A program made the translations under genes and the position numbers. The notes beneath the pieces are model-generated. The model worked only from the letters and a program-made list of their open reading frames with translations, was not told where the DNA came from and searched no databases. This document shows, in pieces, positions 37,055-44,334 of a DNA stretch of 64,000 nt (its first letter is position 1; the number at the start of each line of letters is the position of its first letter). The DNA is from Hyphomicrobiales bacterium. Its GTDB lineage: Bacteria; Pseudomonadota; Alphaproteobacteria; Rhizobiales; Rhizobiaceae. Location of the stretch: assembly GCA_900472485.1 (NCBI GenBank), contig UCII01000001.1:431986-495985 (forward strand), written 5' to 3'.

Positions 37055-38518
37055 TCAGAGATAGGGCGAACCGAGCCAGAGAACCTTCTCGACAAGCCTT
37101 ACGATGAAAGGACGTGCCCGAAGTCTTTCGAGATCGACCGGATGCGCCGATTCGAGGATTGCGTCGATATGCGTATCGATCGTGTCGGCAAAGTCACGAT
37201 CGAGTATCTCGAGATCCACCTCGAAATTAAGCCGCAGGGAGCGCGGATCGAGATTGGAAGAGCCGACATAGGCCCAGATGCCGTCGATGGACAAAAGCTT
37301 GGAATGATTGAAGGCGCCTTCGGCGCGCCAGATGCGGCAATAATTCTTCAGCATCTGGTCGAATTGCGCCGTCATGGCGCGGTCGACGAGCACCAGATTG
37401 TTGGCCGTCGGCACGACGATATCGACCTCGACTCCACGCCGCGCTGCCGTCACCAGCGCGCTGATCAATTCGCGATCCGGCAGGAAATAGGGCGACATGA
37501 TGCGGATGGATTTGTGTGCCACCGACAGCGCGCCGATCAGCATCTTGTGATTGGTCTCGACGCTGCGATCCGGACCAGAGGCGACGACGCGCATAAAAAC
37601 GGGCGCTCCAGGCTGGTTGGAGGGTGCGGCGATCCGCCATTCCCCGCCATTCAGGACTTCGCCCGTGGTAAAGCGCCAATCCTCGGCCGCCGTATTGAAG
37701 AGATCGGCGACTGCAGGACCTGTTACGCAGAAATGCATGTCGCGAGCGCTGTGCTCGTTTGCGAATTCGCGCGTGAAGCCCTGGCGGATATTCATGCCGC
37801 CGGTAAAGGCAATTCGCCCGTCGATGCTGAGGATCTTTCGGTGGGTACGCAGGTTGGCATAGGGCAACCGCAGGCCAATGATGACGTTGCCGTTGAAGAC
37901 GTCGACCTGCACGCCGCCTTCGCGCAGATAGCCCATGATGCTCGGCACGGAATAGCGGGCGCCGACGGCATCGATGAGCACGCGGACGCTGACACCGCGC
38001 TTGGTCGCGGCAATCAGGGCATCGGCGATGCGGAGGCCGATCGGGTCGCGATCGAAGATATAGGTCTCCATCAGGATACTGCGCTCGGCGCCGTCGATTG
38101 CGGCTTTCATCGCAGCATAGGCGACATCGCCGTTCGTCAGCATCTCGATCGTGTTGCCCGTGCTCATCATATAGCGAACGACGCGGTCGCCGAGCGTCTT
38201 CATCGAACCGAACCGATCGCCGAACCGCCGCCGCACTTCGCCGTCATCGGCGTCGAAGCTGGAGAGCTCGCCATTCGCATCCTTGCGAAAGAGCGCGTCG
38301 CGCTGCGAGCTGAGCGACGCCCGGCGGATGCGATTGATGCCGGCGACAGCATAGAGGACGGCACCAATGATGGGCGACAGGATGATGACGCCGACCCAGC
38401 CGATCGCAGCTCGGACATCCTCTTTGGTCATGGCCGCATGGATTGCAGCGGCTGCCCCCATCACGATGGACAGGACGGCGAGAATTTGGCCCCAATGGGC
38501 AGCCACGAGGTCGATCAT
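37055..38518 (-). CDS. cls: cardiolipin synthase (phospholipase D family)
   Basis: A 487-residue membrane enzyme. Two N-terminal hydrophobic spans (ILAVLSIVMGAAAAIHAAMT and AIGWVGVIILSPIIGAVLYAV) are followed by two HKD motifs, HRKILSIDGRIAFTGGMN and HSKLLSIDGIWAYVGSSNLD. It joins two phosphatidylglycerol molecules into cardiolipin. The length and domain order match bacterial Cls proteins. It is first in a probable two-gene unit with the EEP protein. Confidence 0.93.
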   Translation of the reverse strand: MIDLVAAHWGQILAVLSIVMGAAAAIHAAMTKEDVRAAIGWVGVIILSPIIGAVLYAVAGINRIRRASLSSQRDALFRKDANGELSSFDADDGEVRRRFGDRFGSMKTLGDRVVRYMMSTGNTIEMLTNGDVAYAAMKAAIDGAERSILMETYIFDRDPIGLRIADALIAATKRGVSVRVLIDAVGARYSVPSIMGYLREGGVQVDVFNGNVIIGLRLPYANLRTHRKILSIDGRIAFTGGMNIRQGFTREFANEHSARDMHFCVTGPAVADLFNTAAEDWRFTTGEVLNGGEWRIAAPSNQPGAPVFMRVVASGPDRSVETNHKMLIGALSVAHKSIRIMSPYFLPDRELISALVTAARRGVEVDIVVPTANNLVLVDRAMTAQFDQMLKNYCRIWRAEGAFNHSKLLSIDGIWAYVGSSNLDPRSLRLNFEVDLEILDRDFADTIDTHIDAILESAHPVDLERLRARPFIVRLVEKVLWLGSPYL

Positions 38519-38851
38519 GATGCAAGTATATCCTTGCCCGCAAAAGCTGCAATGAGTGGGCCGGCGATCGCCAGGATGTCATCAATAGCGGTGCGAAATC
38601 TCATCTTATTAGATAATTTTAATTGAACCCTGTTCTGACCAGCATCATACTTAGGGTGCTTCGGCTGCTTCGCTACCGTCCCCCACGGTAACTACTGTTT
38701 CTTGTTTGAAGCGCCACTGCGGTTCGAGCGTCGAGATCGAAGAACGCTAGCCATAGCGTCTTGGCTGCTCGGGGGAGGCGTCAAAGCCCGCGTTTCAAGA
38801 ACGGGCATCGTTCATCAAACCTTGTTCAATGATGCGAACGGAGAACAGCAG
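38519..38851. other. divergent intergenic region between cls and the DUF2934 gene
   Basis: About 330 bases holding the divergent promoters. An AT-rich stretch at 38605-38630 stands out. CCCGCGTTTCAAGAACGGGC (38791-38810) contains a short imperfect inverted repeat. A longer frame reads in from 38702 but has no ribosome site. No exact GGAAC-type stress promoter is seen. Confidence 0.35.
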
Positions 38852-39121
38852 ATGTTGGAATCTCGGGACGAATGGATCAAGAAGCGCGCATACGCCATAT
38901 GGGAAGAGGAAGGCTATCCTTCCGGTCGCGACGCCGAGCATTGGGCGCAGGCGAGCAGCGAGCGCATCGCGCTTGAGAAAACGACTGCAGAGGGCGGCAC
39001 GATCGATATCAAGCCCAAGGCAAAGCGCAAGACGGCAGTCGCCGCGGCAGCTGTTGCCGAGGAAAAATTGGCCAAGCCAGCGAAGAAGATATCGAAGAAG
39101 GCTGCAGCCGCGAAGATATAG
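38852..39121 (+). CDS. DUF2934-domain small protein with Lys/Ala-rich tail
   Basis: An 89-residue protein. Residues 4-45 (RDEWIKKRAYAIWEEEGYPS, GRDAEHWAQASSER) match the DUF2934 domain common in rhizobial stress-region genes. The tail is a Lys/Ala-rich repeat with several KKAAA-like and AKPAKK-like units, resembling histone-H1-like tails that bind DNA. GGAGA is eight bases before the ATG. The function of the domain is unknown. Confidence 0.8.
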   Translation: MLESRDEWIKKRAYAIWEEEGYPSGRDAEHWAQASSERIALEKTTAEGGTIDIKPKAKRKTAVAAAAVAEEKLAKPAKKISKKAAAAKI

Positions 39122-39293
39122 GACGCGTCAGCTTCAGGAGTGTGGCGGAGATGAGGGCGGCTCGATGGTAACATCGGGCCGTCTCTCTTTTCGAGACGGT
39201 AACGGAATATTCGCAATAATTTCGGTGATTTGGCTCTCATCCGCGAAATAGTTGTCACACATCGATGCTACAGCTTGCGAAGGGAGCTCAGCA

Positions 39294-39395
39294 ATGTGTC
39301 GCAGCTATATCGATGATCTGAAACGGATGGTTGTGGCGATCGTCGCAGCGCGCGAGCTTTTGCGTCTTGTCATTAGCTGGGAGGCGGTGCAATGA
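39294..39395 (+). CDS. possible micro-ORF
   Basis: A 33-residue frame (YIDDLKRMVVAIVAARELLR, ending ISWEAVQ) with AGGGAG eight bases upstream. Its stop overlaps an ATG at 39392 that opens a hydrophobic frame (LLVLAALYLLAALVLILIID), giving an ATGA coupling. That second frame runs into the next gene and is probably degenerate downstream. I do not recognise the pair; it could be a decayed small membrane-protein operon. Confidence 0.3.
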   Translation: MCRSYIDDLKRMVVAIVAARELLRLVISWEAVQ

Positions 39396-39585
39396 CATCA
39401 CTCCTCGTGCTTGCTGCGCTCTATCTTCTGGCGGCTTTGGTCCTCATTCTGATCATCGATCGCTCGGTTGGCGTGTTTTTCCCTGCTTCCGCCAAGCAAC
39501 GTGCGGCTGTACGGCATGATCGGCGCTTGCGGGTGCTCCCGAGCAGTCTGCTATCCGGCAATCGCAGTTCTTCCGGCCAGATCTC

Positions 39586-39610
39586 GGAACCTTTTCCCTG
39601 GCGACGGGTT
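39586..39610 (+). promoter_or_regulatory. RpoE2/EcfG-type general-stress promoter
   Basis: GGAAC (39586-39590), an 18-base spacer and TT (39609-39610) match the GGAAC-N18/19-TT pattern of alphaproteobacterial general-stress sigma factors. Transcription would start about 25 bases before the small KGG-type protein gene, leaving room for its AAGGAG site. Confidence 0.6.
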
Positions 39611-39639
39611 GGTCTTTCTTCCCAGCAAGGAGAAAGATC

Positions 39640-39954
39640 ATGCCCCGAGGAGACAAATCCGCCTATACCGACAGGCAGAAGCGCAAGGCCGAACATATCG
39701 AGGAAGGCTATGAAGACCGCGGCGTTTCGCACGAAGAGGCGGAGCGGCGTGCCTGGGCGACCGTAAACAAGGAAAGCGGCGGCGGCAAGAAGTCAGGCTC
39801 CGGTCGCGGCCATTCCGAAAACCACGAATCGTCCGAAAAGGGTGGCAGGATCGGCGGGCGCGCCGCTGCGAGCCGACCCGCTGCGGAGCGCTCCGCCTCT
39901 GCAAAGAAGGCGGCTGCGACGCGTAAACGCCACGAGCACAACACACATTCCTAG
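39640..39954 (+). CDS. small KGG-motif stress protein (often labelled plasmid stabilization protein)
   Basis: A 104-residue, highly charged and probably disordered protein. It begins RGDKSAYTDRQKRKAEHIEE, continues GYEDRGVSHEEAERRAWATV, has a Gly/Ser/Lys-rich middle with the KGGRIGG motif, and ends in a basic Ala/Lys/Arg tail. AAGGAG is seven bases before the ATG, and a GGAAC-type stress promoter lies just upstream. Homologs are commonly named plasmid stabilization proteins without clear evidence. A general-stress role is more likely here. Confidence 0.8.
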   Translation: MPRGDKSAYTDRQKRKAEHIEEGYEDRGVSHEEAERRAWATVNKESGGGKKSGSGRGHSENHESSEKGGRIGGRAAASRPAAERSASAKKAAATRKRHEHNTHS

Positions 39955-40147
39955 GCCATTGGTGAGAACTGGATGCGATCGTCGAGATCCATTCGGCCGT
40001 CGCTATGAAGTTCATAAGGTTTCCTGTGTATATGCCTCCGCCTGTAATCGTCGATTGCCTCTTATCTTTCGGGATGTCGGCGCTAAATTGCAGTCTTGCG
40101 GCGATCATTGCAGCGGATTGCTCTCAATATCGGGGAGATGAAACCGA

Positions 40148-40897
40148 ATGGCCTATGAACTCTATTATTGGGATAGCATTCAGGGGCGCGGCGAATTCGT
40201 CCGGCTGGCGCTGGAGGAAGCCGGCGCAGGCTATGTCGATGTTTGTCGTGCTCCTGCCAGCAAGGGGCAAAGCAAAGGGCACGGAATGCCCGCCATGTTT
40301 GCCATCATGGAAGGTAAATCCGAACTCGGCCTCCCATTTGCGCCGCCGTTTCTGAAGGACGGTGATCTGATTATTCCGCATGTGGCGAATATCCTGATGT
40401 ATCTCGGGCCGAAACTCGGTCTGGCGCCGAGGGACGAAGGAAAGCGCCACGTGTTGAACGGCCAGCAGTTGACGATCACCGATCTCGTCGCCGAGGTACA
40501 CGACACGCACCACCCGATCGCGACGTCGAAATATTACGAGGATCAGAAGCAAGAGGCCAAAGCGCGCGCTGCGGAATTCATCGAGAACCGCATTCCCAAG
40601 TTTCTCGGCTATTTCGAGAAAGTGCTGCAGCAGAACCCCGAAGGATCGAGCCATATCTTCGGCGGCGAATTGACCTATGTCGATCTTTCGCTGTTTCAGG
40701 TCTATGAGGGGCTGCGCTATGCCTTTCCGCGCGCGACAAAGCATTTTAACCGCGATTATCCGCATCTGACTGCGCTGCACGCAGCTGTCATGAAACGGCC
40801 TAACATTGCTCGCTATCTTCAGTCCGATCGCCGCATTCCCTTCAATGAGAACGGCATTTTCCGGCACTATCCGGAATTGGACAAAGATGTGGGCTGA
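40148..40897 (+). CDS. glutathione S-transferase family protein
   Basis: A 249-residue GST. The N-terminal thioredoxin-like domain reads YELYYWDSIQGRGEFVRLAL, with PFLKDGDLIIPHVANILMYL where the conserved cis-proline and glutathione contacts fall. A helical C-terminal domain (about 100-230) includes FGGELTYVDLSLFQVYEGL. The YYW and GRGE start resembles sigma-class GSTs. GGGGAGA precedes the ATG. The methyltransferase gene follows within four bases, so the two are co-transcribed. Confidence 0.9.
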   Translation: MAYELYYWDSIQGRGEFVRLALEEAGAGYVDVCRAPASKGQSKGHGMPAMFAIMEGKSELGLPFAPPFLKDGDLIIPHVANILMYLGPKLGLAPRDEGKRHVLNGQQLTITDLVAEVHDTHHPIATSKYYEDQKQEAKARAAEFIENRIPKFLGYFEKVLQQNPEGSSHIFGGELTYVDLSLFQVYEGLRYAFPRATKHFNRDYPHLTALHAAVMKRPNIARYLQSDRRIPFNENGIFRHYPELDKDVG

Positions 40898-40900
40898 GCG

Positions 40901-41467
40901 ATGCTGCTTTATCAATTCATTCCTGCATGCTGGATCATCTGGCTGTTGATCTGGCTCTTTGCTTCGTTCGGCGTCAAGAAGAGCGTGCGGCAGGAAGATC
41001 CGTTGTCGCGGCTCGGCAATACCGCGCCGATCTGGATCGGCGCCTTCCTGCTTTCAATCGATCCATCCTGGTTCGGCCCCTTGCGATATCGCATCATTCC
41101 GCAAGACCTGACGTCTTATACAATCGGTGCTGCTCTGACCTTCATCGGTCTGCTCTTCGCCGTCTGGGCTCGCTATCACATCGGCAGAAACTGGAGTGGC
41201 GTGATTACGCTCAAGGAGGATCACGCGCTCATACGCTCCGGTCCCTATGCGCTTGTACGGCATCCGATCTATTCGGGCCTGATGCTCGCCATCATCGGCT
41301 CGGCAATTGCGCGCGGTGACATCGCGGCCGTCCTTGCGATCATTGCGGTGCTCTATGCCGTATTGCGCCGTGTACGGATTGAAGAAAGCTGGATGAGCGA
41401 GACCTTCGGCTCGGCCTATGCCGACTATAAGGCCAGCACGCCGGCGCTGGTCCCGTTTCTAGTGTAG
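40901..41467 (+). CDS. isoprenylcysteine carboxyl methyltransferase-like membrane protein
   Basis: A 188-residue protein with four to five membrane spans. The ICMT/NnrU-like signature is IGRNWSGVITLKEDHALIRS followed by GPYALVRHPIYSGLMLAIIG, where the RHPIYSG loop binds S-adenosylmethionine. It ends with LRRVRIEESWMSETFGSAYADY. Bacterial members methylate unknown lipid-like substrates. It follows the GST gene directly and converges with the LigD-like gene. Confidence 0.88.
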   Translation: MLLYQFIPACWIIWLLIWLFASFGVKKSVRQEDPLSRLGNTAPIWIGAFLLSIDPSWFGPLRYRIIPQDLTSYTIGAALTFIGLLFAVWARYHIGRNWSGVITLKEDHALIRSGPYALVRHPIYSGLMLAIIGSAIARGDIAAVLAIIAVLYAVLRRVRIEESWMSETFGSAYADYKASTPALVPFLV

Positions 41468-41469
41468 CC

Positions 41470-42372
41470 TCAGACTTTGAGCGGCGATGCCGCCTTGAAG
41501 AAATCTGCCCAAGGATCGATGCTCGATTGGCCGAGGCGCGATGGTGCATTCTTGACGGTAAAGGAGGCCGGCCCGATCTTGTCGTCCAATTCGTCCCAAT
41601 TGACCGGCATCGAAACGGCCGCGCCCTTTCTTGCGCGTGTCGAATAGGGTGCGACCGCAGTATTGCCGCGCCCGTTACGCAGATAATCAATGAAGATATG
41701 GCCCGGCCGCTTCGCCTTGCTGGCGACCGACAAATATGTCTCCGGGCTATCGGCGCTCATGGCATGGGCGATCGCTTCTGCAGCATCCTTGATATGCGGC
41801 CAGGTCGCCTGCGGCTTGACGGATGCGACCACATGCAATCCCTTGCCGCCGGACGTTTTGACAAAGGAGGTCAGGCCCAGGGCCGCGAAGCGCTCCCTGA
41901 TCTCTTTCGCTGCAGTCACGACCTTGCTCCATGCGATATCCTCGCCAGGATCGAGGTCCATGATGATCATGTCGGGCTTTTCCCAATGCTCGATCCTGGT
42001 GCCCCAGGGATGTATCTCCAGGGCGGCTGATTGGACGAGCGCAGCAAGCCCGTCAAAACTCTCGATCTTCAAAAGTTTTGCAGCGTCTTTGTCTTCGGGA
42101 TCGGCGATTTCGGTGATGTTATGATTGATGCCTTTCCAGGCGTGTTTCTGGAAGAAGCGCGGCCCGTCGATACCATCGGGGCAGCGCAACAGCGCGAGGG
42201 GACGATTGATGACGAATGGCGACATGCGCTCCCACGCCAGGGCATAATATTCGAGAAGATCGCGTTTGGTAATATTATCGTCGGGCCAATAGACCCGCTC
42301 CGGATGGGTCAATTCCACCGACGTCTTGATGCCGTCCTGAGTGGGCGTCTTTGCCATCTGCATGCGCTCCAT
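41470..42372 (-). CDS. stand-alone LigD-type polymerase (primase-polymerase) domain protein
   Basis: About 300 residues matching the archaeo-eukaryotic primase-like polymerase domain of DNA ligase D, used in non-homologous end joining. Visible motifs are ELTHPERVYWPDDNITKRDL at the start, the catalytic DLD in DMIIMDLDPGEDIAW, SFVKTSGGKGLHVVASVKP, and GHIFIDYLRNGRGNTAVAPY with YSTRARKGAAVSMPVNWDEL. No ligase or phosphoesterase domain is attached, and no ku gene is in the window. The start at 42372 or 42363 follows GAGGAAG; the frame opens further upstream at 42450. Confidence 0.9.
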   Translation of the reverse strand: MERMQMAKTPTQDGIKTSVELTHPERVYWPDDNITKRDLLEYYALAWERMSPFVINRPLALLRCPDGIDGPRFFQKHAWKGINHNITEIADPEDKDAAKLLKIESFDGLAALVQSAALEIHPWGTRIEHWEKPDMIIMDLDPGEDIAWSKVVTAAKEIRERFAALGLTSFVKTSGGKGLHVVASVKPQATWPHIKDAAEAIAHAMSADSPETYLSVASKAKRPGHIFIDYLRNGRGNTAVAPYSTRARKGAAVSMPVNWDELDDKIGPASFTVKNAPSRLGQSSIDPWADFFKAASPLKV

Positions 42373-42446
42373 CTTCCTCGACGCGAAGGCCCCCTGCCGG
42401 GCAAGACTAACATTGCCCGACGCACAAAGCGACCGCTGACCGCATC

Positions 42447-43241
42447 TCACGGCATGAGCTGGCCGCCATTGACCTCGATGATCTGGCCGGTGATGTAGCC
42501 GGACAGGGTGGGAGAGGCGAGGAAGAGATAAGCGCCGACGCAGTCTTCCGGTGTGCCGACGAAGCCCATGGGGATCGTCTTGCGCTGCAGCTCCATCTGC
42601 TCGTCGTTGGTATAGCGCTCATGGAACGGCGTCGCGATGACGCCGGGTGCGACGGCATTGACGCGGATCTTGTCGCTGACGAATTCCTTGGCGTGCCCAT
42701 GGGTAATGGTCGAGACGAAACCCTTGGAGGCGGCATAAAGAATTGCGCCATTGCCGCCGCCGTTGCGCGCGGCAATTGAGGTCGTGTTGATGATGAAGCC
42801 GCCTTGTTTTTTCAGGTGAGGATGAGCGGCGCGGGTGGCCGCAAGGACGGAGCGTGCATTGAGGTTCATCACCCGCTCATAATGCCCATCCGTCATTTCG
42901 GCGGTTGGAAGCCGCCCGAGCATGCCGCCAGCATTGTTGACCAGGCCATCGAGCCCGCCCAAGGCGTCTACCGCATCCTCGACGATGCGCTCGGTCCCGC
43001 CGTCTTGCGAGACATCGCCCTGAATGAGACGGACGGTCCCGCCGCCAGCCTTGATTTCATCGGCCAGCTTTTCCGCCGGCTCGCGGCTCGCATTGAAGTG
43101 CAGGCCGATCTTCATGCCCTGTGCGGCAAAGGCGCGTGCCACGGCAGCGCCGATGCCGGTCGAAGCGCCCGTTATCAATACTCTTTTGCCGGCAAGATCG
43201 GGAATGCGAATGGACGCAAGCGATTGCGCGAGTTCTGCCAT
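42447..43241 (-). CDS. SDR-family oxidoreductase
   Basis: A 264-residue classical short-chain dehydrogenase. The cofactor motif is VLITGASTGIGAAVARAFAA near residue 20, followed by NNAGG, the catalytic Ser in INTTSIAARNGGG, and the active pair YAASK near 168. It ends with a typical GYITGQIIEVNGGQLM. GGAGGAG precedes the ATG. It is monocistronic in appearance and has no substrate clue. Confidence 0.92.
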   Translation of the reverse strand: MAELAQSLASIRIPDLAGKRVLITGASTGIGAAVARAFAAQGMKIGLHFNASREPAEKLADEIKAGGGTVRLIQGDVSQDGGTERIVEDAVDALGGLDGLVNNAGGMLGRLPTAEMTDGHYERVMNLNARSVLAATRAAHPHLKKQGGFIINTTSIAARNGGGNGAILYAASKGFVSTITHGHAKEFVSDKIRVNAVAPGVIATPFHERYTNDEQMELQRKTIPMGFVGTPEDCVGAYLFLASPTLSGYITGQIIEVNGGQLMP

Positions 43242-43514
43242 GACAACTCCTCCTGAACGTCAACCAATCATACGACGAAATATGCCTTTGTCTTATCAGG
43301 CTGGGGGGCGAAAAGGCAATCATGCCAAGTTCGACAAAAGGACGCGATGGCCTCCTGCGGCGCTCGATGGGGAATCCCATAAACGGATGAAACGATCTGG
43401 CGTGACGGCTTGGCCGGGGTTAATGAAGGTTCCAGGGGAGTCGGCGATCGAGCTTTTTACGATGAAGCGACGGCGACGCGGCTTTCGACAACACAGAGAG
43501 AGACCGAACATATC

Positions 43515-43910
43515 ATGAGCAAGAACAAGCTGATCCGTTTCGATGTCGCCGATAACCAGGCTGGGGGCCAGCGTCGCCCCTTCGCAAAGGCCGTCCGGGC
43601 AGGAGATTTCGTCTATGTCTCGGGCCAGGTTCCGACGATCAACGGTGAAATCATCAGCGGCAACATCGTCACGCAGACCGAGCAGGTCATCGCCAACATC
43701 AAGGATGTTCTTGCTCTTGCCGATTGCACGCTCGAGCATGTGGTGAAGGTCAATGTATGGCTGGATGATGCTCGCGATTTCTCGAGCTTCAACGCCGTCT
43801 TCGAAAAGCATTTCATCGATCATCCGCCCGCACGCTCGACTGTGCAATCGCCGATGATGGTCGACGTGAAGGTCGAAATGGACGTCATCGCCTACAAGCC
43901 GCTGGACTGA
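43515..43910 (+). CDS. RidA-family enamine/imine deaminase
   Basis: A 131-residue RidA/YjgF-family protein. The start is KLIRFDVADNQAGGQRRPFA, then FVYVSGQVPTINGEIISGNI, TEQVIANIKDVLALADCTLE and a C-terminal PARSTVQSPMMVDVKVEMDV. The arginine in PARSTVQ is the conserved carboxylate-binding residue of deaminating RidA proteins. The trimer hydrolyses reactive enamines left by PLP enzymes. The ATG at 43515 matches the family start, although its ribosome site is weak. Confidence 0.92.
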   Translation: MSKNKLIRFDVADNQAGGQRRPFAKAVRAGDFVYVSGQVPTINGEIISGNIVTQTEQVIANIKDVLALADCTLEHVVKVNVWLDDARDFSSFNAVFEKHFIDHPPARSTVQSPMMVDVKVEMDVIAYKPLD

Positions 43911-44334
43911 GCGAGCGCCATTTTTTCTTCGATTGCGATGCGTCCGTTGTCGCATCGCAATCAATCTCGCGTCCGTTCTGCTGCATCCGTGGTGACGCGA
44001 TTGGGAAGATCAGTCTTTCGAACAGCAGAATCTTAAATCCAGATGTCGGCAGTGTGCTGTTTCGGCAGCGCTGACGTGCTTTTCTTTTTTTCGGCTTTTT
44101 TCGCCAGGCCCGCAGACCCTTCGTGGCCGCAGCGCAGAGTTCGCTGCCACCAGGCCGCAGTCTCGATATCTCCGCGCAATTATTGGTAGCGGCGGGCTGT
44201 ATTCCGATCGTCAAAGACATCACGCGAACCTTCAAATCAATGCCTGTTGATTTCCAATCAGCGATTGACGAGTCTCAAAACTCACGATTAAATCAATTTG
44301 ATTGACTACTTAAAAACAGCAAGAGGGGCTGAAA
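43911..44334. other. long intergenic region before the chitooligosaccharide operon
   Basis: About 420 bases. Near ridA a perfect 12-base-pair stem GATTGCGATGCG (43931-43942)/CGCATCGCAATC (43951-43962) has no U-tract on its downstream side. A weak stem GTGCTG/CAGCGC (44054-44071) precedes a T-rich run (44080-44091) and may end a rightward transcript. The promoter and operator of the next operon occupy 44265-44303. Confidence 0.4.
44265..44303 (+). promoter_or_regulatory. promoter and palindrome of the chitooligosaccharide operon
   Basis: A -35 TTGACG (44265-44270), a 17-base spacer and a -10 TTAAAT (44288-44293) form a good sigma-70 promoter. The -10 runs into the perfect palindrome AATCAA-T-TTGATT (44291-44303), placed where a repressor would block initiation. 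The ROK regulator at the end of the cluster is the obvious candidate. Confidence 0.6.

Noticed and set aside
36440..38626. A 728-residue open frame on the plus strand
   Set aside because: It lies wholly opposite the cardiolipin synthase and EEP genes, whose proteins have clear motifs; it shows no recognisable domain and reflects high-GC antisense openness.
39392..39766. A 124-residue frame beginning with a hydrophobic helix
   Set aside because: It overlaps a GGAAC-type promoter and 127 bases of the well-supported KGG-protein gene; after the first 30 residues the sequence looks non-coding.
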